Assembly (NCBI GenBank): GCA_903838415.1
Contig: CAILYI010000278.1
Coordinates: 1-34,732, forward strand
Origin: an uncultured Anaerolineae bacterium
GTDB taxonomy: Bacteria; Chloroflexota; Anaerolineae; Anaerolineales; Villigracilaceae
Reading direction: 5' to 3'
DNA: 34,732 bases
Under the pieces are notes generated by a model that searched no databases, was not told the DNA's origin, and saw only the letters and a program-made list of their open reading frames with translations. The position numbers and the translations under genes are program-made. Below, in pieces: positions 7,456 through 14,591 of this stretch. Position 1 is the stretch's first letter. Every line of letters begins with the position of its first letter.

Positions 7456-8328
7456 ATGACTTTCCAATCGAAAATCAAAAATCTAAAATCGAAAATCCGC
7501 ATGTATTGGACGCTGACGAAAAGCCTGCAGACCGGGCTGCTGCTCGCCACCGGGTTGGCCGGTTACATGAGCGCCCGTTGTCCGGTTTTCAACGTCGGCA
7601 CGCTGGCGGGAGTGGCGCTCAGCCTGTTCCTGGCGATTGCGGGCAGCACCGTTCTGAATATGTGGTGGGACCGCGATATCGACACCCGCATGCTCCGCAC
7701 GCAAAAACGTCCGCTCTGCACCGGCGAAGTTTCTCCCAACGAGGCACTGCGCCTGGGACTGGTTCTCGCTCTGGCCGGAGTAGGCCTGGCCGTAGTGCTG
7801 GATGCCCTGTACGGGTTGATTGTTTTCGCTGGCCTGTTTTTCGATTTTGCGATTTATACGATCTGGCTCAAGCGCCGCTCCTGCTGGGGCATCATCTGGG
7901 GCGGGATTTCGGGCGGCATGCCCATCCTGGCCGGACGCGCGCTCGGCGTGGGCACAGTGGATAGTATCGGAATCTTGCTCTCGCTCGGCATCCTGTTCTG
8001 GATTCCCACCCACATCCTGACCTACAGCATGAAATATTTTGACGATTATCAGACCGCCGGAATCCCAACTTTCCCATCAACCTATGGTTTTAGCGCCACC
8101 CGGATTACAATTGCGGTATCCAACATATTTTCCTCGCTGGCAATGGGTCTCGCCGCCTGGAAAATTGGTCTGACCGTGTTACATCTTGGCGGGCTGGCGG
8201 TGCTTTCGGTGATCCTGCTGACGCTGGCCGTTATTAGCGTCTTCAAACCCACCGAAAAGATGAACTTTGGCCTGTTCAAATATGCCTCGGTCTACATGCT
8301 GCTCGCGATGGCCCTGATGGTATTCTGA
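7456..8328 (+). CDS. UbiA-family prenyltransferase, heme O synthase-like
   Basis: A 290-residue membrane enzyme of the UbiA superfamily, closest in pattern to protoheme IX farnesyltransferase (CtaB/CyoE), which attaches a farnesyl group to heme B to give heme O for terminal oxidases. The first Asp motif is NMWWDRDID with N68, D72 and D76; the loop YTIWLKRR fits CtaB; the second motif is YFDDYQTAGIP around D196-D197, as in CyoE. Seven to nine hydrophobic segments. ATG 7456 has GAGGAG 6-7 bases upstream; the frame is open to 7411 but that part reads poorly. Its stop overlaps the next start by one base (TGATG), so 8328 is translationally coupled. No oxidase subunits or ctaA are in the window, so another prenyl acceptor is possible. 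Confidence 0.82.
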   Translation: MTFQSKIKNLKSKIRMYWTLTKSLQTGLLLATGLAGYMSARCPVFNVGTLAGVALSLFLAIAGSTVLNMWWDRDIDTRMLRTQKRPLCTGEVSPNEALRLGLVLALAGVGLAVVLDALYGLIVFAGLFFDFAIYTIWLKRRSCWGIIWGGISGGMPILAGRALGVGTVDSIGILLSLGILFWIPTHILTYSMKYFDDYQTAGIPTFPSTYGFSATRITIAVSNIFSSLAMGLAAWKIGLTVLHLGGLAVLSVILLTLAVISVFKPTEKMNFGLFKYASVYMLLAMALMVF

Positions 8329-8828
8329 TGAATGAACTATTGAATCAACTGTTGAACAAATTCCCCTTCCTGCCCGCCGATAAATCGATTCCCAGCCTGC
8401 TGGCCTGGGGTCGTGGCGAAATGAAAAAAAGCCCCTTCAAGATCTGGCTGCGCGCCTTTCTTTTCGTCCAGTTTTCGGCGATATTCAGCGTCTATTTCTT
8501 CCGTGACATCGCCGCCGGGCATTTCCACTGGGAATGGGTGGGACTGATCTACCTGCTATGTTTCCCCGTCGGCATGCTGATGAGCCGCATCGTCCCCATG
8601 CGGGCGGATGCGGAGACCCGCGCCGTGCTGCTGTCTATGGATTTTGTTTACCTCGTCCTGATTTGGGTGCTCGTGATCGGCAAACTGATCGCCTCGCTGG
8701 ACCCGGCCTGGGTTTTCCTGGCGGATATTTGCATGGCGGTTATCCTGGGGATTATGTCCGGGCGATTGGGCGGGATTTGTATCCGCGTGCGCCGGTATAA
8801 ACTCGCGGCGGGTTTTCTCAGCCGCTGA
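8328..8828 (+). CDS. Membrane protein, unknown, coupled to the prenyltransferase
   Basis: A 166-residue protein with four hydrophobic segments (about residues 41-60, 69-88, 99-122 and 126-146) after a soluble N-terminus and ending in a short basic tail (RVRRYK). No domain recognised. Its ATG shares one base with the stop of the prenyltransferase gene, so the two proteins are very likely made together and may work together. The stop is only two bases from the stop of the convergent Crp/Fnr gene and no terminator is visible between them, so the two transcripts should overlap antisense. Confidence 0.7.
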   Translation: MNELLNQLLNKFPFLPADKSIPSLLAWGRGEMKKSPFKIWLRAFLFVQFSAIFSVYFFRDIAAGHFHWEWVGLIYLLCFPVGMLMSRIVPMRADAETRAVLLSMDFVYLVLIWVLVIGKLIASLDPAWVFLADICMAVILGIMSGRLGGICIRVRRYKLAAGFLSR

Positions 8829-8830
8829 TT

Positions 8831-9544
8831 CTACGCTTTCCCGCGTTCCAGCAATTTTTGGGGGTCAAGGATAATGATCTGGCTGCGCTCCAGGCGCAGT
8901 ATTCCTTCGGATTCAAGCGCACTCAGTGAACGGCTCAACACATCGCGGACGGTGCCGAGGCGGGTGGCCATTTCATCGAGCGTGGTCCACGAGCGGCGGG
9001 GAATGATTAAAACTCCCTCGCGCAGTTCGGCGTGATTCAACAGCGTATGCGCTATCCGAGCCTGGACACTCCGCAGTCCGAGATCTTCCACCAGCTGCAC
9101 ATAATACAAAACGCGCGCGCTCAGGTGTTCCAGGCAAGCCAGCGCCAGCGCCGGGTAGCGGCCAGACAGGTCAACCAGCGCCGCGCCCTGAATCGCCCAG
9201 GCGCTGACTTTTTCGAGCGCGACCACCGTTACCGGGTAGGCCGCTCCGCTGAAAACCGCTTCATCGCCAAAGAACTCGCCATCACGCAAGAACAAGGCGG
9301 CCTGTTCGCGGCCATCAGTGGCAGTCCGCACACCCTTCACCCAGCCTTTCTCGAGCAAATAGACATACTCACCAGGCTCACCCTCCAGGCAGAGCAACTG
9401 CCCGGCCGTATACGCGCGCGGAATCATTTGCCTCGCCAACGCATCGCTGACTTCAGCGGGCAAAGCGGAAAAATGCCGCATCGCGGCGAGGGCCTGCTTG
9501 GCAAGCGAAAAATCTGAATTGGCGGCGGTCAAGGGGCTGGGCAT
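8831..9544 (-). CDS. Crp/Fnr-family transcriptional regulator
   Basis: The only minus-strand gene, 237 residues. Residues about 25-125 form the cyclic-nucleotide-binding-like beta barrel (YTAGQLLCLEGEPGEYVYLLEKG, then LRDGEFFGDEAVFSG), a long dimer helix spans about 128-155, and residues 160-230 form the winged helix. The recognition helix is TVRDVLSRSL with R200, D201 and R205, comparable to RExxxR of Crp with Asp for Glu. The phosphate-binding Arg-Ser of cAMP-responsive Crp and the N-terminal Cys cluster of Fnr are both missing, so the ligand is probably neither cAMP nor an Fe-S cluster. ATG at 9544 is used (weak GAAGAG upstream). A matching palindrome lies 123 bases upstream, between this gene and the ABC operon. 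Confidence 0.88.
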   Translation of the reverse strand: MPSPLTAANSDFSLAKQALAAMRHFSALPAEVSDALARQMIPRAYTAGQLLCLEGEPGEYVYLLEKGWVKGVRTATDGREQAALFLRDGEFFGDEAVFSGAAYPVTVVALEKVSAWAIQGAALVDLSGRYPALALACLEHLSARVLYYVQLVEDLGLRSVQARIAHTLLNHAELREGVLIIPRRSWTTLDEMATRLGTVRDVLSRSLSALESEGILRLERSQIIILDPQKLLERGKA

Positions 9545-9658
9545 CGGCTCTTCAAGTCATCTCCGCCGGTCAGGCGAAAGCGGGAAACGTGGAATCAAGA
9601 ATGGGGCGTGCGGCAATCGTATGGATATTCTACCCTGAATTGCTCTTTCATCTGAATT

Positions 9659-9682
9659 TTGACAAATACGACAAAAGTCGTA
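9659..9682. promoter_or_regulatory. TTGACA plus palindromic operator TACGACAAAAGTCGTA
   Basis: The palindrome at 9667-9682 is identical to the core of the site at 6364-6381. On the + strand a consensus -35 TTGACA (9659-9664) abuts it, but no good -10 is seen at 17 bases (AAATAT lies at 21). If the box is used, the protein would sit between -35 and -10 and repress. It lies in the divergent space between the Crp/Fnr gene and the ABC operon, so it could control either or both. Confidence 0.7.
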
Positions 9683-9691
9683 CCGAAATAT

Positions 9692-9755
9692 CTACTCCGG
9701 TCTTATCCTTGCTTTCGCGGGAACCTCCCGCGATTTTTTTTGTCAACCGGAGTAG
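9692..9755 (+). promoter_or_regulatory. Structured leader: terminator hairpin nested in an SD-masking stem
   Basis: Outer arms CTACTCCGGT (9692-9701) and ACCGGAGTAG (9746-9755) pair perfectly; the right arm contains the GGAG ribosome binding site (9749-9752) of the permease gene that starts at 9759. Inside lies CGCGGGA-ACC-TCCCGCG (9716-9732) followed by eight T's (9734-9741), an intrinsic terminator shape. Together they would limit expression of the ABC operon both by termination and by hiding the ribosome site. Confidence 0.75.
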
Positions 9756-9758
9756 CTT

Positions 9759-10886
9759 ATGAATTCTCGTCTCATCTCGATCATCCGCAAAGAATTTATC
9801 CAGATCTGGCGCGATCCTCGCACTTTGATGATTGTGCTGGTCATCCCCATCTTGCAGCTTTTCCTGCTGGGGTATGCGGCCACCAACGATGTCCGTAACA
9901 TTCCGCTGGCCGTATACGACCAGTCGAACAGTCCCGAATCGCGCGCCCTGCTCGAAGCCTACCGCGCCGCCGATTATTTCAAAGTGGCGTTTGCGGTCAG
10001 TTCGGAAGCCGGAATGCGCCAGATTGTTGAAAGCGGCCAGGCCAAAGCGGGATTAATCATCCCGCCCGACTATGCCCGGCAGCTGAAAAAGGGTACCGCG
10101 CAGGTGGCTTTTGTCCTCGACGGCTCCGACCCGACAGTGGCCTCCACTTCCCTATCCGCCGCCCAACTGATTGGTCAACGCCACGCCACCAACATTCTCT
10201 CTGAAAAACTGGCGCGCTCAGGGCAGGGCTTCTCCGTTCACATACCGGTGGAAATCCGCACCACGGTCTGGTTCAACCCCGACCTGGCCAGCGCCTACTT
10301 CATGATCCCCGGCGTAATCGGCATGGTGCTCTCGGCACTTACGGCCATGCTGACCGCCACCGCCGTGGTGCGTGAGCGCGAACGCGGCACGATTGAACAG
10401 CTGATCGTCACCCCCATCCGTTCCTGGGAACTGATTGTCGGCAAGCTGGTACCCTACACCATCCTGTCGCTGTTCAACATGTTCGAAGTGCTGGCGCTCG
10501 GCCACTGGTGGTTTGGCGTGCCGATCCAGGGCAGCCTGGCACAAGTGATCGTCATTTCGGCGCTCTTCCTGATTTCCGGCTTGGGCATTGGTCTGTTTGC
10601 CTCGACGATCGCCAACACCCAGCAGGAAGCCATGCTGACAGTCTGGATGACGCTGCTGCCAAGCATCTTTCTCTCGGGCTTTTTCTTCCCGATCAGCGCC
10701 ATGCCCGCCGCCCTGCAAGCCATCTCCTACGCCATCCCGCTGCGCTACTACCTGGTGCTGATTCGCGCCCTGATGATTAAAGGCGTCGGCCCCAACGTGC
10801 TGTGGAGCGAAGTCGTTTCCTTAATACTGTTCGCTGTCGTCATCATGAGCGCCGCCACCCTGCGCTTCAAAAAACGCCTCGATTAG
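9759..10886 (+). CDS. ABC-2 type transporter permease (YhhJ/YbhS-R type)
   Basis: A 375-residue integral membrane subunit of an ABC exporter, first gene of its operon. One N-terminal membrane helix (residues about 23-41, IVLVIPILQLFLLGYAA) is followed by a roughly 140-residue extracytoplasmic domain (SSEAGMRQIVESGQAKAGLIIPPDYA), then five hydrophobic segments from about 178 onward including the ABC-2 signature VVREREGTIEQL-like stretch at about 205-216 and the FLSGFFFPISAMP block. This layout is that of the drug/multidrug exporters partnered by an HlyD-like adaptor and YbhF-like ATPases. The ribosome site CCGGAG lies 6 bases upstream within a hairpin arm. Only one permease is present here, whereas YbhGFSR operons normally have two. 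Confidence 0.9.
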   Translation: MNSRLISIIRKEFIQIWRDPRTLMIVLVIPILQLFLLGYAATNDVRNIPLAVYDQSNSPESRALLEAYRAADYFKVAFAVSSEAGMRQIVESGQAKAGLIIPPDYARQLKKGTAQVAFVLDGSDPTVASTSLSAAQLIGQRHATNILSEKLARSGQGFSVHIPVEIRTTVWFNPDLASAYFMIPGVIGMVLSALTAMLTATAVVRERERGTIEQLIVTPIRSWELIVGKLVPYTILSLFNMFEVLALGHWWFGVPIQGSLAQVIVISALFLISGLGIGLFASTIANTQQEAMLTVWMTLLPSIFLSGFFFPISAMPAALQAISYAIPLRYYLVLIRALMIKGVGPNVLWSEVVSLILFAVVIMSAATLRFKKRLD

Positions 10887-10985
10887 CCAACCTCCCAATC
10901 CCCAATCTCCCAACTTACCAATCTACCAACTTACCAATCTACCAACACACCAATCTACCAACACACCAACCTACCAATCCTCAAA
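10887..10985 (+). repeat. G-free degenerate CCAATCTA/CCAACACA repeat
   Basis: Ninety-nine bases without a single G on the + strand, built from degenerate 8-base units such as ACCAATCT and ACCAACAC. It fills the whole spacer between the permease and adaptor genes. The RNA would be unstructured and C/A-rich. It is not a CRISPR array: the units are too short and have no spacers. Confidence 0.8.
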
Positions 10986-10995
10986 GGAATTTCCC

Positions 10996-12339
10996 ATGCA
11001 AACCAAACGCCCTCAAATTGTGATCGTCATCCTGCTCATCGCCGCCCTGGCTGCGGCTGGCTACTACGCCTATAACACCTACTTTGTCGCACCTGCGGCC
11101 AGCGGCGCCCTGACCGCTTCCGGCACTGTGGAAGCCGCTGAAGTGTTGATCGCCCCCGAACTTTCCGGCAAGGTGACCGAAGTGCTGGTCAGCGAAGGCG
11201 ACCAGGTCAAAGCCGGGGATGTGCTCTTCCGCCTCGACGATACCCTGCTCCAGGCACAGCGCAAAGTGGCCGCCGCCGCGCTGGATACCGCCAAAGCAGC
11301 CGCATCCACAGCTGAATCCGCTGCCGCTACGGCCCAATCCCAATTTGACCTGACGCTGACGGCAGCCCTGGTCGATGAAAAAGCCAATCGCAGCGCCGAT
11401 TGGACAGCGCCCATCCCGGCAGAATTCGTTCTGCCCGGCTGGTATTTTGAAAAACCCGAACAATTGACTTCCGCCCAGAATGAAGTAACCGCCGCCGGGA
11501 CCGCGCTGGATGCGGCGCGCACCAGACTGGCCCAGGTGGAAGAGAAAGCTGCCAGCGGAGACTTCATCGCCGCCGAAAAGCAGTTGATGGATGCGCGCTC
11601 TGCCTTTGAAGTGGCCCAAATTGTCCTGGCAACCAGCGCGAGCGCGGATCAAAGCCTGAAAGATTCGGCTCAAAAATCCTATGATGACGCCCTGACTGAA
11701 CTGAATAGCACCCAGAAATCCTATGATGATGCATCCACCACCAGCGGCGCAGCAGACGTACTGACCGCCCGCGCCGATCTGCGCGTGGCCCAGGAACGCA
11801 ACGATACCGCCCGGGATAAAGTCCGCGCTCTGCAGACCGGCAGCCAATCACCCAAGGTCGCCGCCGCTCAAAAAGGCCTCGACCAGGCGCTCGCTGCTGC
11901 CGCGCAAGCCAAACTGGCGATCGCCCAGGCCGAAGCCAGCCTGGCCCTGATCGACACGCAGATCGGCAAACTGACCATCACTTCCCCCACCGACGGACTG
12001 GTCCTGACCCGCGCCCTCGAACCTGGCGAAGTGGTCATGCCCGCCGCCAGTCTGCTGACCCTGGCGCGCCTGAGCGACCTGACCATCACAGTCTACGTTC
12101 CCGAAGACCGCTACGGCGAACTGGCCCTCGGGCAAGACGCGCAAGTCACGGTGGATTCTTTCCCTGGCGCAACCTTTAGCGGCACGGTTGTCAACATCTC
12201 CGGGCAGGCCGAATTCACCCCGCGCAACGTCCAGACCACTGCCGGACGCAAAACCACCGTCTTTGCCATCAAGCTTTCCCTGGCCGATGCGGATGGAAAA
12301 CTCAAACCCGGCATGCCCGCGGACGTTTTATTCAAGTAA
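10996..12339 (+). CDS. HlyD/membrane-fusion-type efflux adaptor
   Basis: A 447-residue periplasmic-adaptor-like protein (YbhG relative). A single N-terminal membrane helix (residues about 8-24) is followed by the first half of a lipoyl-like barrel (GTVEAAEVLIAPELSGKVTEVLVSEGDQVKAGDVLFRLD), a long Ala/Gln-rich coiled coil from about 80 to 310 containing a two-heptad duplication (QKSYDDA repeated 14 residues apart), the second lipoyl half (ITSPTDGLVLTRALEPGEVV) and the beta-barrel domain ending in KLKPGMPADVLFK. It should link the permease to the outside. In a single-membrane organism there would be no outer-membrane channel to dock with. ATG 10996 follows AAAGGAA; the gap from the permease is the G-free repeat. 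Confidence 0.9.
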   Translation: MQTKRPQIVIVILLIAALAAAGYYAYNTYFVAPAASGALTASGTVEAAEVLIAPELSGKVTEVLVSEGDQVKAGDVLFRLDDTLLQAQRKVAAAALDTAKAAASTAESAAATAQSQFDLTLTAALVDEKANRSADWTAPIPAEFVLPGWYFEKPEQLTSAQNEVTAAGTALDAARTRLAQVEEKAASGDFIAAEKQLMDARSAFEVAQIVLATSASADQSLKDSAQKSYDDALTELNSTQKSYDDASTTSGAADVLTARADLRVAQERNDTARDKVRALQTGSQSPKVAAAQKGLDQALAAAAQAKLAIAQAEASLALIDTQIGKLTITSPTDGLVLTRALEPGEVVMPAASLLTLARLSDLTITVYVPEDRYGELALGQDAQVTVDSFPGATFSGTVVNISGQAEFTPRNVQTTAGRKTTVFAIKLSLADADGKLKPGMPADVLFK

Positions 12340-12372
12340 ATCTGTCGCCCTGAGCCTCTTCAGGTATTCTCA

Positions 12373-12496
12373 TCGCCAAGGCGCCAAGTTTTATCAAGAC
12401 TCAAAGAAAAAAGAGCAATCGGATATCTACAAAACCTCCAACCCCGCCTGTTTTTCTGCGGAATGGACAAAAATAGATAACTTGGCGTCTCGGCGA
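12373..12496. repeat. MITE-like imperfect inverted repeat
   Basis: TCGCCAAGGCGCCAAGTTTT (12373-12392) is an imperfect inverted copy of AACTTGGCGTCTCGGCGA (12479-12496), with about 80 bases between that contain smaller pairings. It sits in the 200-base spacer between adaptor and ATPase 1 genes. The words CGCCGAGACGCCAAG are typical of dispersed intergenic repeats in environmental bacterial genomes; no coding capacity. Confidence 0.6.
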
Positions 12497-12540
12497 TTAA
12501 AAACGTAAGATGAATTATCTCTCAACGATTGGCGGTTTGT

Positions 12541-13545
12541 ATGAATTCTGACAATATCCTCGTCCGGGCCAGCGGACTGAAAAAATCCTTTGGCCATGTC
12601 CAGGCGGTGAAGGGCGTCGATTTAAACGTCGCGGCGGGCGAAATCTACGGGCTGGTTGGTTCGGATGGGGCTGGCAAAACCACCACCATGCGCATGCTAG
12701 TCGGCGCGCTGCTGCCCACCAGCGGCGAGGCCAGTATCTGTGGCTACAGCGTGAGAACCCAGGTGGAAAATGCCCGCGCCCAGATCGGGTATCTTTCGCA
12801 GCGTTTTTCGCTCTACGAAGACCTGACCGTGCTGGAAAATATCCGCTTTTTTGCCGAAATGCGCGGGTTGAAGCCGGACGAGTGGCTGCCGCGCTCGCTG
12901 GAAATCCTGGAATTTGTGGGGCTGGCGAAATTCCAGCAGCGCCGCGCCGGGCAGCTTTCGGGCGGGATGAAGCAAAAGCTGGGGCTGGCCTCGGCGCTGG
13001 TAACGCGCCCGCGCCTGCTGCTGCTCGACGAACCGACCACCGGCGTCGACCCGGTCACCCGCCAGGATTTCTGGCAACTCATCATTAAACTTGTTTCGGC
13101 CCCCGCGTCTGACTCTTCCCCTATTTTCGAAGAAAATGGGGGAAGCCGGATGGGGGCGGGCGTCTCCGTCATCATCTCTACCCCCTACATGGATGAAGCC
13201 GCGCGCTGTCATCGTATCGGATTCATGCAAAAAGGCGAAATCAGCGTGGAAGGCACGCCCGGCCAACTGCGCGGCCTGCTCAACCAGCGCATTCTCGAAC
13301 TGCGCGGCAGTCCGCTGCCCCTACTCAAAGACTTGAGCGCCCAAACGGCAAACGTGGAAGATGTGCGCGCCTTTGGCGACCGGCTGCACCTGCGCGTCAG
13401 GGAGGGCCAGTCTGAATCCGTCATCAAAAACCTGGAAAAGGTTATCCCGGCGGGCGGCGGGAATTTCCTTGGCGCGCGCGCCATTCCCTCCTCGCTGGAG
13501 GATATTTTTATCTACCTATCGGAGCGCGAACATGAACCTGCCTGA
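12541..13545 (+). CDS. ABC exporter ATPase 1 (YbhF N-terminal-half-like)
   Basis: A 334-residue nucleotide-binding subunit of the exporter. Walker A is GSDGAGKT at 40-47, the Q-loop region GYLSQRFSLYEDLTV, signature LSGGMKQK, Walker B LLLLDEPTTGVDP. The switch His expected in TTHYMDEA is replaced by Pro215 (ISTPYMDEA), so its composite ATP site is probably degenerate, as in the N-terminal half of E. coli YbhF. Compared with ATPase 2 there is an extra stretch of about 21 residues (186-206) between the D-loop helix and the next strand, coded by palindromic DNA. ATG 12541 has GGCGG 5 bases upstream. Its 3' end overlaps the ATPase 2 gene by 14 bases. Confidence 0.9.
   Translation: MNSDNILVRASGLKKSFGHVQAVKGVDLNVAAGEIYGLVGSDGAGKTTTMRMLVGALLPTSGEASICGYSVRTQVENARAQIGYLSQRFSLYEDLTVLENIRFFAEMRGLKPDEWLPRSLEILEFVGLAKFQQRRAGQLSGGMKQKLGLASALVTRPRLLLLDEPTTGVDPVTRQDFWQLIIKLVSAPASDSSPIFEENGGSRMGAGVSVIISTPYMDEAARCHRIGFMQKGEISVEGTPGQLRGLLNQRILELRGSPLPLLKDLSAQTANVEDVRAFGDRLHLRVREGQSESVIKNLEKVIPAGGGNFLGARAIPSSLEDIFIYLSEREHEPA
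13096..13158 (+). repeat. In-frame insertion with palindromic core in ATPase 1
   Basis: These 63 bases have no counterpart in the paralogous ATPase downstream. The core CTTCCCCTATTTTC-GAA-GAAAATGGGGGAAG (13114-13145 approx.) is nearly a perfect palindrome. The frame is preserved (insert residues 186-206). It looks like a small intergenic-type repeat that landed inside a gene without breaking it. Confidence 0.6.
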
Positions 13546-14449
13546 ACCCGTGATTATGGTTGACCATCTCACCCGCCGTTTCGGCGATTTCGTGGCGGTC
13601 AACGCCGTCTCGTTTACTGTCCAGCCCGGTGAAATTATCGGCTACCTGGGACCAAATGGCTCCGGCAAAACCACCACCTTCCGCATGCTGCTGGGACTGC
13701 TGACTCCCACGCAGGGCCACGCCTCAGTGCTGGGTTTCGATGTCTATCGCCAGGCCGAGCAGGTGCGCGCGCGGGTCGGCTATATGTCGCAGAAATTTGC
13801 CATTTATGATGACCTGACCGTCTGGGAGAATCTCCAGTTTTATGGCGGCGTGTATGGGATTACGGACAAGGCCCGCATCGAGGCAACCGCCGCGCTGGTT
13901 GGACTGGGTGACCAGAAAAAGGTTCTCACCCGCGACCTGTCAGTGGGTTGGCGGCAAAGACTGGCGCTGGGGATCGCCCTGGTGCATAGTCCGCGCCTGT
14001 TGTTTTTGGATGAACCCACCAGCGGCGTCGACCCGACTGCCCGCCGCGCTTTCTGGGACCTGATCTACGGCCTGGCGGAAAACGGCGTGACGGTTTTGGT
14101 CACCACGCACTACATGGACGAAGCCGAATACTGTCACCGCGTCGGCATGATGCGCGACGGCAACCTGCTGGCGTTGGATACTCCACTGGCGTTGAAAGAG
14201 CAGTTCGTCCCCGGCAAAGTCTGGGAGTTTTACGCCGAGCCGCTGCTGGATGGCCTGCACGCGCTGGCGCAGCTTCCAGGTGTCCTCCGCGCCAGTTTAT
14301 CGGGCGACCACCTGCGGGTGATTGCCCAAGCCAGCCTGGGGGAGGCGGAATTCAGGAGCACGCTGGAACAGGCCGGGGTGCAGTTGAGTTCCATCCAAAT
14401 CGGTGAGCCAACCCTGGAAGATGTCTTTCTCAATCTTGCCAGAAACTAA
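13532..14449 (+). CDS. ABC exporter ATPase 2 (YbhF C-terminal-half-like)
   Basis: A 305-residue nucleotide-binding subunit. Walker A is GPNGSGKT at 40-47, Q-loop GYMSQKFAIYDDLTV, signature LSVGWRQRLALG (Val for the usual second Gly position, as in the C-terminal half of YbhF), Walker B LLFLDEPTSGVDP, and an intact switch His193 in TTHYMDEAEYC. ATG 13532 has GGAG 7 bases upstream; the longer frame from 13361 runs inside the ATPase 1 gene and is a shadow. Start overlaps the end of ATPase 1 by 14 bases, so the pair is translationally coupled and probably forms a heterodimer, each with complementary defects. Last gene of the export operon. Confidence 0.9.
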   Translation: MNLPEPVIMVDHLTRRFGDFVAVNAVSFTVQPGEIIGYLGPNGSGKTTTFRMLLGLLTPTQGHASVLGFDVYRQAEQVRARVGYMSQKFAIYDDLTVWENLQFYGGVYGITDKARIEATAALVGLGDQKKVLTRDLSVGWRQRLALGIALVHSPRLLFLDEPTSGVDPTARRAFWDLIYGLAENGVTVLVTTHYMDEAEYCHRVGMMRDGNLLALDTPLALKEQFVPGKVWEFYAEPLLDGLHALAQLPGVLRASLSGDHLRVIAQASLGEAEFRSTLEQAGVQLSSIQIGEPTLEDVFLNLARN

Positions 14450-14591
14450 CAAACCAGTTTGGTGTCGATTGCGGATTGGTAAAAAAACCTGAACCTGATA
14501 GTTCTACAAAAAACGCAAGTTTTAATGAGATACTTGTGTTGCAATTTTATAAAACTTGACAGTGATTCATCAGCTCTTCAGGAGAGACCTT

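Noticed and set aside
6756..7550. 264-codon minus-strand frame
   Set aside because: It spans two + strand genes and a terminator, and its translation is a low-complexity His/Arg/Glu-rich text without domain.
10887..10985. CRISPR-like short tandem repeat
   Set aside because: Units are about 8 bases, degenerate and contiguous; no repeats of 24-37 bases with unique spacers and no cas genes.
14556..14584. TTGACA at 14556 as promoter of the hydrolase gene
   Set aside because: No -10 hexamer lies at 16-18 bases; the place is taken by the ribosome binding site.
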